Under the pieces are notes generated by a model. That model was not told the DNA's origin. It was given only the letters and a program-made list of their open reading frames with translations, and made no database searches. A DNA stretch of 64,000 nucleotides from Rhizomicrobium sp. (lineage in GTDB: Bacteria > Pseudomonadota > Alphaproteobacteria > Micropepsales > Micropepsaceae): the NCBI GenBank assembly GCA_037200045.1, contig JBBCHM010000001.1, forward strand, positions 496,001-560,000. Reading direction: 5' to 3'. Position numbers and translations under genes: made by a program. Position 1 is the stretch's first letter. Every line of letters begins with the position of its first letter. Positions 54,769 through 63,259 of this stretch are shown piece by piece.

Positions 54769-55194
54769 CTAGGCGACCGTTTGGGGACCAGAATCCGCGA
54801 ATGGATGGCGTAGTAATATCTGGTTCAGTGCTGCAGCGCAGCGTGTCCTCCAGGCCGGGTCGATCTCACCTAGAAGCTCCAACTGGCGGGAAAAAAGGAT
54901 TCGGCGAAAATCCTGCTTCTCGTCGCGGTGATGAAGCTCATATTCCGACGCGGCTCCGAACGTCACACCGTCGAATACCCAATAGAGAAGCTCGTCCAGG
55001 TCAGCGGTAGTATGCCTCTCAAACTCTTTGCCACGCTCCCTAACGACGAGGTGATACGCCCTGTCCACTTCGATGAAAGGGCATGCAAAGTCGTTGCTCT
55101 GATCCAGGTATCGAAAATCGGCTGGTTGAAATCCGTGTTTGGCACCGATCTCCAGTGCTTGGGCTACAATCGCGGAGGTTGAGGAAAGAGGCAC
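54769..55194 (-). CDS. Imm63-like immunity protein
   Basis: A 141-residue protein resembling the Imm63 family of contact-toxin immunity proteins: FIEVDRAYHLVVRERGKEFE, TTADLDELLYWVFDGVTFG, DFRRILFSRQLELLGEID and the closing LLRHPF. It probably binds a toxin of the polymorphic or contact-dependent type, none of which is in the window. The start is a GTG at 55194. It lies directly upstream of an orphan HigA. Confidence 0.72.
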   Translation of the reverse strand: MPLSSTSAIVAQALEIGAKHGFQPADFRYLDQSNDFACPFIEVDRAYHLVVRERGKEFERHTTADLDELLYWVFDGVTFGAASEYELHHRDEKQDFRRILFSRQLELLGEIDPAWRTRCAAALNQILLRHPFADSGPQTVA

Positions 55195-55203
55195 TTCTTT
55201 CGC

Positions 55204-56307
55204 CTAGTTTAGCTTATCCAGCGCCTTCAGGATCGCCGCCGTCATTTCGCTGGTGCCGACCTTGGTCATGCCCGGTTGCATGATGTCCGGGGTGCGGTAG
55301 CCTTCCGCCAAAGCGCGCTCGACCGCCTTCTCCAGCAGCGCCGCGTCGTCGCCGCGGCCGAAGGAATAGCGCAGCGCCATCGCGAAGGACAAAATGCACG
55401 CGATCGGATTGGCCACGCCCTTGCCGGCGATGTCCGGCGCGCTGCCGTGAATCGGTTCGTACAACGCAAGCTGTTTGCCGTTCGCGTCCTTCGCGCCCAG
55501 CGAGGCGCTGGGCAGCATGCCGAGCGAGCCGGTGAGCTGTGCCGCCTCGTCCGACAAGATGTCGCCGAACAGATTGTCGGTCACGATCACGTCGAACTGC
55601 TTGGGATTGCGCACCAGCTGCATCGCCAGCGCGTCGGCCAGCATGTGCGACAGCGCCACGTCGGGGAATTCCGCATCGTGCACCTTCTGCACGACCTGCT
55701 TCCACAAGACGCCCGTCACCATCACATTGTTCTTCTCGGCCGAGGTCACGCGACCCCCGCGCAGCCGCGCCAGCGCGAACGCCACCCGCGCGATGCGCTC
55801 GATCTCGTGCGTGGTGTAGACCTGGGTATCCACCGCGCGCTGCTGGCCGTCCGCCAGCGTGGTGATCTCCTTCGGCTCGCCGAAATAGACCCCGCCGGTC
55901 AGTTCGCGCACGATCAGGATGTCGAGCCCCGCCACGATCTCGGGCTTGAGGCTCGACGCATCCTTCAGCGCATCGAAGCACAGCGCCGGCCGCAGGTTCG
56001 CGAACAGGCCGAGGTCCTTGCGCAGGCGCAGGAGGCCGCGCTCCGGCTTCTTGTCGAACGGCAGCGCGTCCCATTTGGGCCCGCCGACCGCGCCGAACAG
56101 CACCGCGTCCGCCGCCTTGGCCTTCGCGATGGTCGCGTCCGGCTCGGGCGTGCCCAGCGTCTCATAGGCGATGCCGCCGATCGGCGCTTCCTCGGTCTCG
56201 AACGCGATGTTGCGGTTCTGCTCGAACCAGCCGAGCACGCGGCGCGTGTCGGCGATCACTTCCGGCCCGATGCCGTCGCCCGGAGTCAGCAGCAGTTTGA
56301 AGGTCAT
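55204..56307 (-). CDS. leuB: 3-isopropylmalate dehydrogenase
   Basis: Third step of leucine biosynthesis: oxidises and decarboxylates (2R,3S)-3-isopropylmalate with NAD+. The 367-residue enzyme has [70 protein letters not shown], and the substrate/Mg loop [20 protein letters not shown]. Lies 4 bases after leuD in the same direction. Confidence 0.96.
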   Translation of the reverse strand: MTFKLLLTPGDGIGPEVIADTRRVLGWFEQNRNIAFETEEAPIGGIAYETLGTPEPDATIAKAKAADAVLFGAVGGPKWDALPFDKKPERGLLRLRKDLGLFANLRPALCFDALKDASSLKPEIVAGLDILIVRELTGGVYFGEPKEITTLADGQQRAVDTQVYTTHEIERIARVAFALARLRGGRVTSAEKNNVMVTGVLWKQVVQKVHDAEFPDVALSHMLADALAMQLVRNPKQFDVIVTDNLFGDILSDEAAQLTGSLGMLPSASLGAKDANGKQLALYEPIHGSAPDIAGKGVANPIACILSFAMALRYSFGRGDDAALLEKAVERALAEGYRTPDIMQPGMTKVGTSEMTAAILKALDKLN

Positions 56308-56311
56308 GATC

Positions 56312-56917
56312 TCAGGCCCACGGCATGTCGCGGGCGCGTTTGGCCTCGAAGTCCGTGATCTTCTGCTCGGCGCGCAGTGTCAGCCCGATGTCGTCCCAGC
56401 CGTTGAGCAGGCATTGCTTGCGGAACGGGTCGATGTCGAACGTGATGCAGCCGCCGTCCGGCCCGCGGATTTCCTGCTTCTCCAGGTCGATGGAGAGCAC
56501 CGCATTGGCGCCGCGCCCGGCGTCGTCCATCAGCTTGTCGATCTCCGATTGCGGCAGCGCGATCGGCAGGATGCCGTTCTTGAAGCAGTTGTTGTAGAAG
56601 ATGTCGGCGAAGCTCGGCGCCAGCACGCATTTGATCCCGTAATCGAGCAGCGCCCAGGGCGCGTGCTCGCGGGACGAGCCGCAGCCGAAATTCTCGCCGG
56701 TGACGAGGATCTGCGCCTTCTTGTAGGCCGGCTTGTTCAGCACGAAATCGGGATTCACGCTGCCGTCGGGCCGCGTGCGCATCTCGTGGAACAGCGCCGA
56801 GCCGAGGCCGGTGCGCTTGATGGTTTTGAGGAATTGCTTGGGGATGATCATGTCGGTGTCGACATTGATCATCGGCAGAGGCGCCGCGACGCCTTCGAGT
56901 TTGGTGAATGGTTCCAT
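56312..56917 (-). CDS. leuD: 3-isopropylmalate dehydratase small subunit
   Basis: The swivelling small subunit of isopropylmalate isomerase, 201 residues. [39 protein letters not shown] and [17 protein letters not shown] are diagnostic. It is coupled to leuB. The large subunit leuC is not in the window. The ATG at 56917 is used; an upstream in-frame extension is not typical for the family. Confidence 0.95.
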   Translation of the reverse strand: MEPFTKLEGVAAPLPMINVDTDMIIPKQFLKTIKRTGLGSALFHEMRTRPDGSVNPDFVLNKPAYKKAQILVTGENFGCGSSREHAPWALLDYGIKCVLAPSFADIFYNNCFKNGILPIALPQSEIDKLMDDAGRGANAVLSIDLEKQEIRGPDGGCITFDIDPFRKQCLLNGWDDIGLTLRAEQKITDFEAKRARDMPWA

Positions 56918-57024
56918 GGCGGGCGCGACCATAGCGATGCGACCACATGCCCTCAAGCTGGAATTATTCCAATTCTCCCGCCGCCGCGATAGGCTCGGCC
57001 CTGGGGCAGCGATGGGGTGGTGAC

Positions 57025-57456
57025 ATGTTCGGGTTCTTGCGTGGCAGGCGTGCCGCGGCGGCACCGCCGAAAATCGAAGCCGCTCCGGCGCCCGAGCCGC
57101 CCAAGCCCGCCGCCGCACCGGCCGCGCCGCCGCTTCCGCCGCCCCTGAGCGGCGGGGATTTGCACATCCCGCGCGCCAAGCTGTCGCAGAAGACGCTGCA
57201 CATGCATTACGCGATCAACTCGATCCGCGAGGAGCTCGAGGCGGTCGACTGGTACCGCCAGCGCGCCGAGGACACCGACGACGCGGAGCTGAAGGCGATC
57301 CTGCTGCACAACGCCGACGAGGAGATCGAGCATGCCTCGATGATCCTGGAATGGCTGCGCCGCGCCGACGCGCGCTTCGACAAGGAGCTGCGCGAATACC
57401 TCTTCACCGACGGCCCGATCGTCGCGATGGAGAAGCGGGCGATGGGGCGGAGTTAG
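57025..57456 (+). CDS. encapsulated-ferritin-like (EncFtn) protein with N-terminal extension
   Basis: A 143-residue protein. Residues ~55-133 match EncFtn ferroxidases: [38 protein letters not shown] and [11 protein letters not shown]. The diiron ligands fit E-rich helix 1 (E69/E70/E72) and E100-x2-H103. EncFtn forms an annular decamer inside an encapsulin. Here the first ~50 residues are a Pro/Ala-rich extension ([10 protein letters not shown] at the start) and the C-terminus ends in EKRAMGRS without the usual encapsulin-targeting tail. No encapsulin gene is in the window. Confidence 0.82.
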   Translation: MFGFLRGRRAAAAPPKIEAAPAPEPPKPAAAPAAPPLPPPLSGGDLHIPRAKLSQKTLHMHYAINSIREELEAVDWYRQRAEDTDDAELKAILLHNADEEIEHASMILEWLRRADARFDKELREYLFTDGPIVAMEKRAMGRS

Positions 57457-57480
57457 GTTCGCGTTACCAACCAGAACCGC

Positions 57481-57633
57481 TGTCATCCGCCGCGAATGCG
57501 GCGGACCCAGGTGAAACCTGCGGCGCTTCTGCGGACATCTTTCGAATAGACCTACGCAGCGCAACAACAGCCCGAAATTGAAGCCCGCCAGCACGTTTGT
57601 CAGCTGGGTCCGCCGCATTCGCGGCGGATGACA
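57481..57633. repeat. inverted pair of palindromic repeats (CCGCCGC type)
   Basis: Unit 57481-57514 and inverted unit 57599-57633, both with CCGCCGC/GCGGCGG stems and GAAT/ATTC loops. The ~84 bases between them have no recognisable gene. Confidence 0.88.
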
Positions 57634-57654
57634 TCGAGAGCTGTTGACGCCGCC

Positions 57655-58572
57655 CTAAAGCGGCTCCGTGTCGTGGAACCGCGTCAGGTCCACCACGCGG
57701 CGGCCCTGCTTGTTCAGCGACAGCACGTCGACGAATTTGTGGCCCCAGACGATGTCCTCGGGCGCGTAGGAATGGCGGGCATAGACCCGGTCGGCCAGCG
57801 CCTCGTCGAGGCCGCTCAGCATGATGATGATCTCCATCTCCTGCGCGACCATCGCCTCGCGCGTGATGCCGTAGAGCGGGCTGTGCCGGTCGATGCGGTG
57901 CATGATCGTCCAGGACAGCGCGAACAGCGAGCTGCGCTGGCGCGCCGGCTTCAGGTCCTCGAAGCGGCGCATCTCCAGCCCCTCGCGCGTCACCTGCTGG
58001 CGCGCCAGCGTCACGCGGATCTCGGCATCGACGATGGAATTGCCGCGCTGGTTGGCGGTGCGGAACATCAGCGTCGGCACGCCGTCGAACGGCAGCACCA
58101 CGGCGCTGCGCGAGAACACGATGCGCGCGAAGGGCCGCGACGCCCGCGCGAACGTCACGCCGGTGAACAGCGCCGTCGTCAGGATGCCGAAAAAACCCTC
58201 GATGCTGACGATGATGTTGGCGTAGGTCGTCTGCGGCACGAAGCCCGAATAGTTGATCGTCGCGATGGTCTCGACCGCGAACAGATAGACGTCCCAGAAA
58301 TTGCCGTGCCGCGCATGGGCGAGCGGCGTCGGATCGGCGAGATAGAGCAGGGCGAAGACCAGCGTGATGACGATGAAGAAGGCGAGCAGGCCCAGGAAGA
58401 ACAGCCACCACGGCGCGGTCAGCACCGCGTGGTAGAAATCCAGCCAGCGCGTCTGGTCCTGGCCCTTGACGATGGCGACGCGCGCGCCCGGGCGCGCGAA
58501 GGTCAGGTTCGGCGGCTGGCGCGGCTTGTTGGCTTCGGCGCGGCCGTCCGGATTTTCGCCTTGTCCGCTCAC
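57655..58572 (-). CDS. inward-rectifier potassium channel homologue, altered filter
   Basis: A 305-residue KirBac-type channel: slide helix (RWLDFYHAVLTAPWWLFF), TM1, pore helix, filter, TM2 (IIVSIEGFFGILTTALFTGV) and a cytoplasmic beta-domain (FDGVPTLMFRTANQRGNSIV; EIRVTLARQQVTREG). The filter, normally TVGYG or TIGYG, reads T105-I-N-Y-S-G110, followed by FVPQTTYAN as in other Kir proteins. Selectivity for K+ is therefore questionable. The GTG at 58572 is the chosen start. Divergent from the cyclase gene by 51 bases. Confidence 0.85.
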   Translation of the reverse strand: MSGQGENPDGRAEANKPRQPPNLTFARPGARVAIVKGQDQTRWLDFYHAVLTAPWWLFFLGLLAFFIVITLVFALLYLADPTPLAHARHGNFWDVYLFAVETIATINYSGFVPQTTYANIIVSIEGFFGILTTALFTGVTFARASRPFARIVFSRSAVVLPFDGVPTLMFRTANQRGNSIVDAEIRVTLARQQVTREGLEMRRFEDLKPARQRSSLFALSWTIMHRIDRHSPLYGITREAMVAQEMEIIIMLSGLDEALADRVYARHSYAPEDIVWGHKFVDVLSLNKQGRRVVDLTRFHDTEPL

Positions 58573-58623
58573 GCTCCGGCCCGTTCCTGTGGCATATGCT
58601 GAACCGTTCCTGGAGGGAGAGAT

Positions 58624-59514
58624 ATGCGGTTTTCCATCCTGACGGCAACAACGCTGCTCCTGCTGGCGGGCGCCGCCCGCGCCCAGGGCCTGTGGGATGT
58701 CTACGCGCAAAGTTTCGCGCACGCCAAATATATCGACCTCACCCACACCATCGCGCCGGGCATTCCGGTGTGGCGCGGCTTCGCGCCCTCGGCCTTCGCG
58801 CCCACCGTCGATCCCTTGACCGGCAAGCCCTATACCTACAAGGCCGACGGCTTCGAGGCGTCGCATTACGACCTGCAGACCGACCAGCTCGGCACCCAGC
58901 TCGATCCGCCGGCGCATTGGGCGCCGGAATATCCGGCGATCGATGAATTGCCCGCGACCTATTCGCTACGCCCGCTGGTGGTGATCTCCATCGTGCCGCA
59001 GGTGCGGAAGAATTTCGGCTACCAGATGCAGGTCGGCGACATCCTCGCCTGGGAGAAGCTGCACGGCCGCATCCCGGCGGGCTCGGTGGTGTTCATCCGC
59101 TCGGACTGGTCCAAGCGCTGGCCCGATCCCAAGCTCGCCGCCGAGACGCGGTTTCCCGGCGTGACCTTGGCGGCGCTCCAGTTCCTGCACCTGCAGCGGC
59201 ACATCCTGTTCCACGGCCACGAGGCGCTCGACACCGACACCACGCCGACGCTGGAAGGCGAATCCTGGCTGATGCATCACGGCTACGCCCAGGCCGAGGG
59301 CGTCGCCAATCTCGACAAGGTGGCGGAGACGGGTTGCCTGGTCGCCTTCGGCTTTCCGAAGCTGAAGGGCGGCACCGGCGGCTATGCCCGCTACATCGCG
59401 ATCTGTCCGTCTTCGTGGGAATACGGCGATACGCCGGGACGCGGCGACGCGCCGCTGCCGAAATCGGCGCATCCGCTGCATTGGGACCCGAAAGCCGGCG
59501 CGCGGGTGCGATAA
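58624..59514 (+). CDS. exported cyclase-family (KynB-like) metal hydrolase
   Basis: A 296-residue protein of the cyclase/kynurenine-formamidase family. Signal peptide MRFSILTATTLLLLAGAARA; then IDLTHTIAPGIPVWRGFAPS. The zinc motif HxGTHxDxPxH appears as DQLGTQLDPPAHW, with two His replaced, though D and the last His remain. The C-terminal part carries ESWLMHHGYAQAEGVANLD. Periplasmic members are poorly characterised; substrate unknown. Confidence 0.82.
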   Translation: MRFSILTATTLLLLAGAARAQGLWDVYAQSFAHAKYIDLTHTIAPGIPVWRGFAPSAFAPTVDPLTGKPYTYKADGFEASHYDLQTDQLGTQLDPPAHWAPEYPAIDELPATYSLRPLVVISIVPQVRKNFGYQMQVGDILAWEKLHGRIPAGSVVFIRSDWSKRWPDPKLAAETRFPGVTLAALQFLHLQRHILFHGHEALDTDTTPTLEGESWLMHHGYAQAEGVANLDKVAETGCLVAFGFPKLKGGTGGYARYIAICPSSWEYGDTPGRGDAPLPKSAHPLHWDPKAGARVR

Positions 59515-59536
59515 CTTCCGCGCGTCAAGCCCAACC

Positions 59537-59589
59537 TGTCATCCCCGGCCGAGCATCGCGAAGCGATGCGAGGGGAAGGGGACCCAGGC
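59537..59589 (+). repeat. long palindromic repeat left of GIY-YIG gene 2
   Basis: Starts TGTCATCCCCGGCCGAG and ends AGGGGAAGGGGACCCAGG, with GCATCGC/GCGATGC as inner stem. A larger hairpin than the common unit but with the same TGTCAT and ACCCAGG ends. Inverse copy at 59951-60004. Confidence 0.85.
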
Positions 59590-59636
59590 GGTGCAACGGG
59601 CTCGCTGGTCGGCACTTGATGCAGTAACGTCTCGCC

Positions 59637-60002
59637 ATGCGAGAGCATCTCTATTTCGTCTACATCCTCGCGAGCCGGCGGAACGGCACGCTCTATGTCG
59701 GCGTGACGAACGATGTCATGCGCCGGACGTGGGAACATCGCAACGATCTGGTCGATGGTTTCACCAAGAAATACGGCGTGCACATTCTGGTCTGGTTCGA
59801 GGTCTTCGAGGACATCCATGCCGCGATTGCCCGCGAGAAGCGTCTGAAGAAATGGAATCGCGCGTGGAAGATCAAGCTGATCGAGCAGAACAATTCCGGC
59901 TGGAACGATCTGCATGCGCGCCTCCTTGGAGAGATCGCGCTGCCGGATATGCCTGGGTCCCCTTCCCCTCGCGATGCTGACGCATCGCTCGGCCGGGGAT
60001 GA
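59637..60002 (+). CDS. GIY-YIG nuclease-family protein (copy 2)
   Basis: A 121-residue paralogue of the gene at 45577: LYFVYILASRRNGTLYVGVT, MRRTWEHRNDLVDGFTKKYG and AIAREKRLKKWNRAWKIKLI. The last ~20 residues (PDMPGSPSPRDADASLGRG) are translated from the right-hand palindromic repeat, and the stop codon lies inside that repeat. Framed by near-perfect inverse copies of a ~53-bp palindrome, giving the look of a mobile unit. Confidence 0.88.
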   Translation: MREHLYFVYILASRRNGTLYVGVTNDVMRRTWEHRNDLVDGFTKKYGVHILVWFEVFEDIHAAIAREKRLKKWNRAWKIKLIEQNNSGWNDLHARLLGEIALPDMPGSPSPRDADASLGRG

Positions 60003-60004
60003 CA
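59951..60004 (-). repeat. long palindromic repeat right of GIY-YIG gene 2
   Basis: Inverse copy of 59537-59589 differing mainly at the hairpin tip. Overlaps the 3' end of the GIY-YIG gene. Confidence 0.85.
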
Positions 60005-60029
60005 GCGGTGCTTGAAGCGGGCGGCCGGC

Positions 60030-60383
60030 TCACGCCTTGCCGCTCGCCTTCAGATACGCCACCCATTTCGCGCGCTGCTCGCGGCCCAGCTCGTGCAGGT
60101 AGTCCCAGGAGAACAGCCCGGTGTCGTGGCCGTCGTCGAACACGATGCGCACCGCGTAATTGCCGACCGGCTCCAGCGCCCGGATCGTCACTCCCGCCTT
60201 GCCGGTCACGATCTGCTTCTGCCCCTGGCCATGGCCTTGCACCTCGGCGCTGGGCGATTCCACCCGCAGATATTCCGCCGGCAGCACGAAGCGCTCGCCG
60301 GTGTCGTATTCGACCGTAAGCTGGTTCTTCGCCGGATTGAGCTTCAGCTCGACCGGCCAGGGCTTGGTCGCCGCCGCCGTCAT
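60030..60383 (-). CDS. DUF971 protein
   Basis: A 117-residue DUF971 protein (fold shared with the N-terminal domain of gamma-butyrobetaine hydroxylase; linked to Fe-S protein handling in some genomes). Landmarks: [40 protein letters not shown] and [11 protein letters not shown]. Overlaps the Trm112-like gene by four bases; last gene of a four-gene run. Confidence 0.88.
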   Translation of the reverse strand: MTAAATKPWPVELKLNPAKNQLTVEYDTGERFVLPAEYLRVESPSAEVQGHGQGQKQIVTGKAGVTIRALEPVGNYAVRIVFDDGHDTGLFSWDYLHELGREQRAKWVAYLKASGKA

Positions 60384-60571
60384 CGCGCGTCGCGCTCGGC
60401 GTCGGAGAGCTCGCGCGCCTCGGACGCCAGCATGATCGGCACGCCGGCGCGGATCGGAAAAGCGAGGCCGGCCTGCCTGCTCACCAGTTCCTGCTTCTCG
60501 CGGTCATAGGCGAGCGGCCCCTTGGTCACCGGGCAGACCAGGATCTCGAGCAGCTTGGGATCGGTCGGCAT
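60380..60571 (-). CDS. Trm112-like small protein
   Basis: A 63-residue Trm112/YcaR-type protein: [20 protein letters not shown] and [20 protein letters not shown]. Eukaryotic Trm112 activates methyltransferases; the bacterial role is not settled. It sits between the LON-domain gene and DUF971, both in close contact. Confidence 0.88.
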   Translation of the reverse strand: MPTDPKLLEILVCPVTKGPLAYDREKQELVSRQAGLAFPIRAGVPIMLASEARELSDAERDAR

Positions 60572-60575
60572 CGCC

Positions 60576-61226
60576 TCAATTGACCGTGTTCGAGCCCGGC
60601 GAGGTCCCCGCCATTTCGAGCAGCGCCAGAAGCGTGCTGACGCGGTCGGTCCATTCCGGCGCTTCGAGCAGGGCCTGCTTCTCGTTCGGCTCGAACGGGC
60701 AGAGCATGGCGAGCGCGTTGACCAGCGTCTCGGCCGGCGCGTTCATCACGCTTTTCCAGTCGGCCTTGAGCTCGCGGCGCGAGAGATACTCGTTGAGCGC
60801 GGCCAGCAGCCGCTCGCGCGGAAAATCCTGGTCGTCGCGCTCGGCGAGGTCGCCGGCGAAGGGCGCGAAGTCCGGCCTGACGGCGCGGAACGAGGCAGGC
60901 GTGTCCAGCTCCTCCGCGACGCGGAAGCGGCAGATGCCGGTGAGCGTGATGAGATAGCGTCCGTCCTCGGTCTCGCGATAGGCGGTGATGCGCCCGGCGC
61001 AGCCGATCTGGGTCAGCGGCGGCTTCAGCGCCTTGTCCTCGTGCTCGGTCGGCTGGATCAGGCCGATCAGCCGGCTGCCCGAGATCGCCGATTCCACCAG
61101 CGCCAGATAGCGCGGCTCGAACACGTTGAGCGGCAGATGCCCGCGCGGCAAAAGCAGCACGCCGGTCAGCGGAAAGATGCCCAGCGTGCGCGGCAGGTCG
61201 TCCGTCGAGTGATAGCGCCCAGCCAT
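60576..61226 (-). CDS. LON substrate-binding-domain protein
   Basis: A 216-residue protein holding only the LON N-terminal domain, without ATPase or protease parts: [34 protein letters not shown] and [14 protein letters not shown]. Function unknown; commonly next to CnoX/thioredoxin-like and Trm112-like genes in alphaproteobacteria, as here, suggesting a proteostasis role. Confidence 0.88.
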   Translation of the reverse strand: MAGRYHSTDDLPRTLGIFPLTGVLLLPRGHLPLNVFEPRYLALVESAISGSRLIGLIQPTEHEDKALKPPLTQIGCAGRITAYRETEDGRYLITLTGICRFRVAEELDTPASFRAVRPDFAPFAGDLAERDDQDFPRERLLAALNEYLSRRELKADWKSVMNAPAETLVNALAMLCPFEPNEKQALLEAPEWTDRVSTLLALLEMAGTSPGSNTVN

Positions 61227-61233
61227 GTCGGCC

Positions 61234-62187
61234 TCACGAAAAAAGAATGGAGGAAAGCCGGCGCCGCGCGTCGAGGGTGCGCGGATCGGTCGGCCCCATC
61301 GCCTCGAACAGCGTGACCAGATGCTTGCGCGCCGCGTCGTCGTTCCATTTGCGGTCGCGCCGCACGATGTCGAGAAGCTGGTCGATCGCGCCCTCGCGGT
61401 CGCCGGCGCCGTCGAGCGCCAGTGCATAATCGAAGCGCGCCTGATGATCCTTCGGATCGGCCGCGATCTTCGCCTTGGCGGCGTCGAGCCCGCTGGCCGC
61501 GGCCGCCGCCTGCTCGCGCAGCTTCAGCTCGGCCTCGACCGCGCGCACCGCCTCGTCGGCCGCGCCGTCGGGGCGCACGAGCTGCAGGGTCTGCTTCGCC
61601 CGCTCAAGGTCGCCGCTCTTGAGATAGCAGAGCGCCAACCCCGCCACCGCCTTGGGGTGGCCCGGCTCGTCCTGCAGCACATGGGCATAGGCCTGCGCCG
61701 CCTGGGTGACATCGCCCGCCGCGAAGGCTTCCTCCGCAATGGCGAGGATTTCCTCGGCATGGTCGTGGCCGCCATGGCCTTCGCCGGCGAGGCCGGCGAT
61801 GAACTGGCGCACCTGGCTTTCGGGAATGGCGCCCATGAAGCCGTCGACCGGCTGGCCGTCCTTGAACGCGAACACGGCGGGGATCGACTGGATGCGGAGC
61901 TGGCGCGCGATCTCCTGGTTCTCGTCGATGTTGACCTTGACGAGCTTCACCGCGCCCTTGGCCTCGGCGACCACCTTTTCCAGTATCGGGCCGAGCGTCT
62001 TGCACGGCCCGCACCACGGCGCCCAGAAATCGACGATCACCGGCACTTCGCGGCTCGCCTCGATCACATCGGCGGCGAAGGTCTCCAGGCCGCTATCCTT
62101 GACATAGGGGTTCGCGGGGCCGGGCGCGGGCGCGCTGGCCGGTTTCGCCGAGGTCACGGGCCTGCCGCTCGGTCCGATCAATGCCAT
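61234..62187 (-). CDS. cnoX: CnoX-type thioredoxin with TPR domain
   Basis: A 317-residue protein: thioredoxin domain at residues ~25-140 with WAPWCGPCKTLGP (an active CGPC, unlike the E. coli CnoX), then TPR-like helices (AGDVTQAAQAYAHVLQDEPG; RWNDD region for the last repeat). CnoX chaperones substrates under oxidative stress and hands them to GroEL. First gene of the LON/Trm112/DUF971 run, 7 bases from the LON gene. Confidence 0.9.
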   Translation of the reverse strand: MALIGPSGRPVTSAKPASAPAPGPANPYVKDSGLETFAADVIEASREVPVIVDFWAPWCGPCKTLGPILEKVVAEAKGAVKLVKVNIDENQEIARQLRIQSIPAVFAFKDGQPVDGFMGAIPESQVRQFIAGLAGEGHGGHDHAEEILAIAEEAFAAGDVTQAAQAYAHVLQDEPGHPKAVAGLALCYLKSGDLERAKQTLQLVRPDGAADEAVRAVEAELKLREQAAAAASGLDAAKAKIAADPKDHQARFDYALALDGAGDREGAIDQLLDIVRRDRKWNDDAARKHLVTLFEAMGPTDPRTLDARRRLSSILFS

Positions 62188-62311
62188 GGTGCTGACTTTC
62201 GAGATTTCATCCTCCCAAGATGGGCGCTCGGGCGGGGAAAGAAAAGGCCTCCGCGCCGCCTTGAAGCTGTCGCGTCCCGGTTCCACCATCGCCCCAACGG
62301 GGGAGTGTCCG

Positions 62312-63259
62312 ATGCCGATTCGCCTTATGTCTCTTTGCCTTGCCGCCTTCCTGGCGCTGGGCGCCGCGTCGGCCGCCGGCCTGCCGCTGGCCAAGAAAAC
62401 CCTCGCCTTCCAGAGCAAGGCGTTCGACATCTCGGTGCAATATCCCCAGACCGGCAACAAGGCGGTCGACGCCGTGCTCGCCGACTATGCCCGCAAGAAC
62501 GTCGCGGACTTCAAGACCTACGATCCCGACCTCGCCGGCGGCGAGCACGCCTACACGCTCGACATCTCTTATGACGTTGAACGCAATGACGGCCAGATGT
62601 TCGGCATCCTGTTTACGGAATTCGCCGACACCGGCGGCGTACATCCCAACACGGGCTTCTCCGCCTTCAATTTTGTCCTGCCCACCGGCGAGCAGGTCTT
62701 CCTGCCCGAGATCGTGGACGGCCAGCGCGGCCTGAAGCGCGTCAGCGACCTCGCCATCGCCGAGCTCGTCCGGACCATCGGCGGTCCGGATTCGCTCACC
62801 ACGAAAGAGGACATCGCGAGCGGCGCCGGCCCCGACGCGCTCAGTCTGAAATATTTCCTGTGGCTGCCGAAGGAGCTGCACATCCACTTCCCGCCCTATC
62901 AGGTCGCGGCCTATGCCGCCGGCCCGCAGGAGGTGTCGATCCCGCTGACGCAGCTCAAGGGCTATATCCGCCCCGACTGGCGCGCGCCGCAGCCCTCGTT
63001 CGACTGCAAGAAGGCGGCGACGCCGGTCGAGCACGCGCTGTGCGCCGATCTGGCTCTGTCGCGGCTGGACCGCGAGGTCGCGGATCTCTATCGCAGCAAG
63101 CATCGCTCGTCGGACGTCAACGCCAACGACCTGCTGCGGCAGGACCAGCGCGACTGGCTCGCCGCGCGCGGCAAGCTCTGCGCCGGCGGCGCTCTCGTGC
63201 CCTGTTTGACGAAGCTCTATCGCGACCGTCTCGCCGCGCTGAACAAGGCGCCCGGCTGA
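62312..63259 (+). CDS. exported DUF3298/LprI-like protein
   Basis: A 315-residue protein. Signal peptide (MSLCLAAFLALGAASAAG); a DUF4163/DUF3298 (RsiV-like) module with YARKNVADFKTYDPDLAG and FNFVLPTGEQVFLPEI; and a C-terminal LprI/DUF1311 segment (PSFDCKKAATPVEHALCADL with paired Cys, QRDWLAARGKLC). RsiV relatives bind lysozyme and LprI inhibits it, so a lysozyme-related envelope role is plausible. Its stop overlaps the next start (TGATG). Confidence 0.83.
   Translation: MPIRLMSLCLAAFLALGAASAAGLPLAKKTLAFQSKAFDISVQYPQTGNKAVDAVLADYARKNVADFKTYDPDLAGGEHAYTLDISYDVERNDGQMFGILFTEFADTGGVHPNTGFSAFNFVLPTGEQVFLPEIVDGQRGLKRVSDLAIAELVRTIGGPDSLTTKEDIASGAGPDALSLKYFLWLPKELHIHFPPYQVAAYAAGPQEVSIPLTQLKGYIRPDWRAPQPSFDCKKAATPVEHALCADLALSRLDREVADLYRSKHRSSDVNANDLLRQDQRDWLAARGKLCAGGALVPCLTKLYRDRLAALNKAPG

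Noticed and set aside
54928..55182. 84-codon plus-strand frame
   Set aside because: Mirror of the Imm63-like gene; codon pattern fits the minus strand.
54376..55200. Hidden HigB toxin beside higA
   Set aside because: Frames on both strands were read; the plus-strand frame at 54928-55182 is antisense to the Imm63-like gene and shows no RelE/HigB features.
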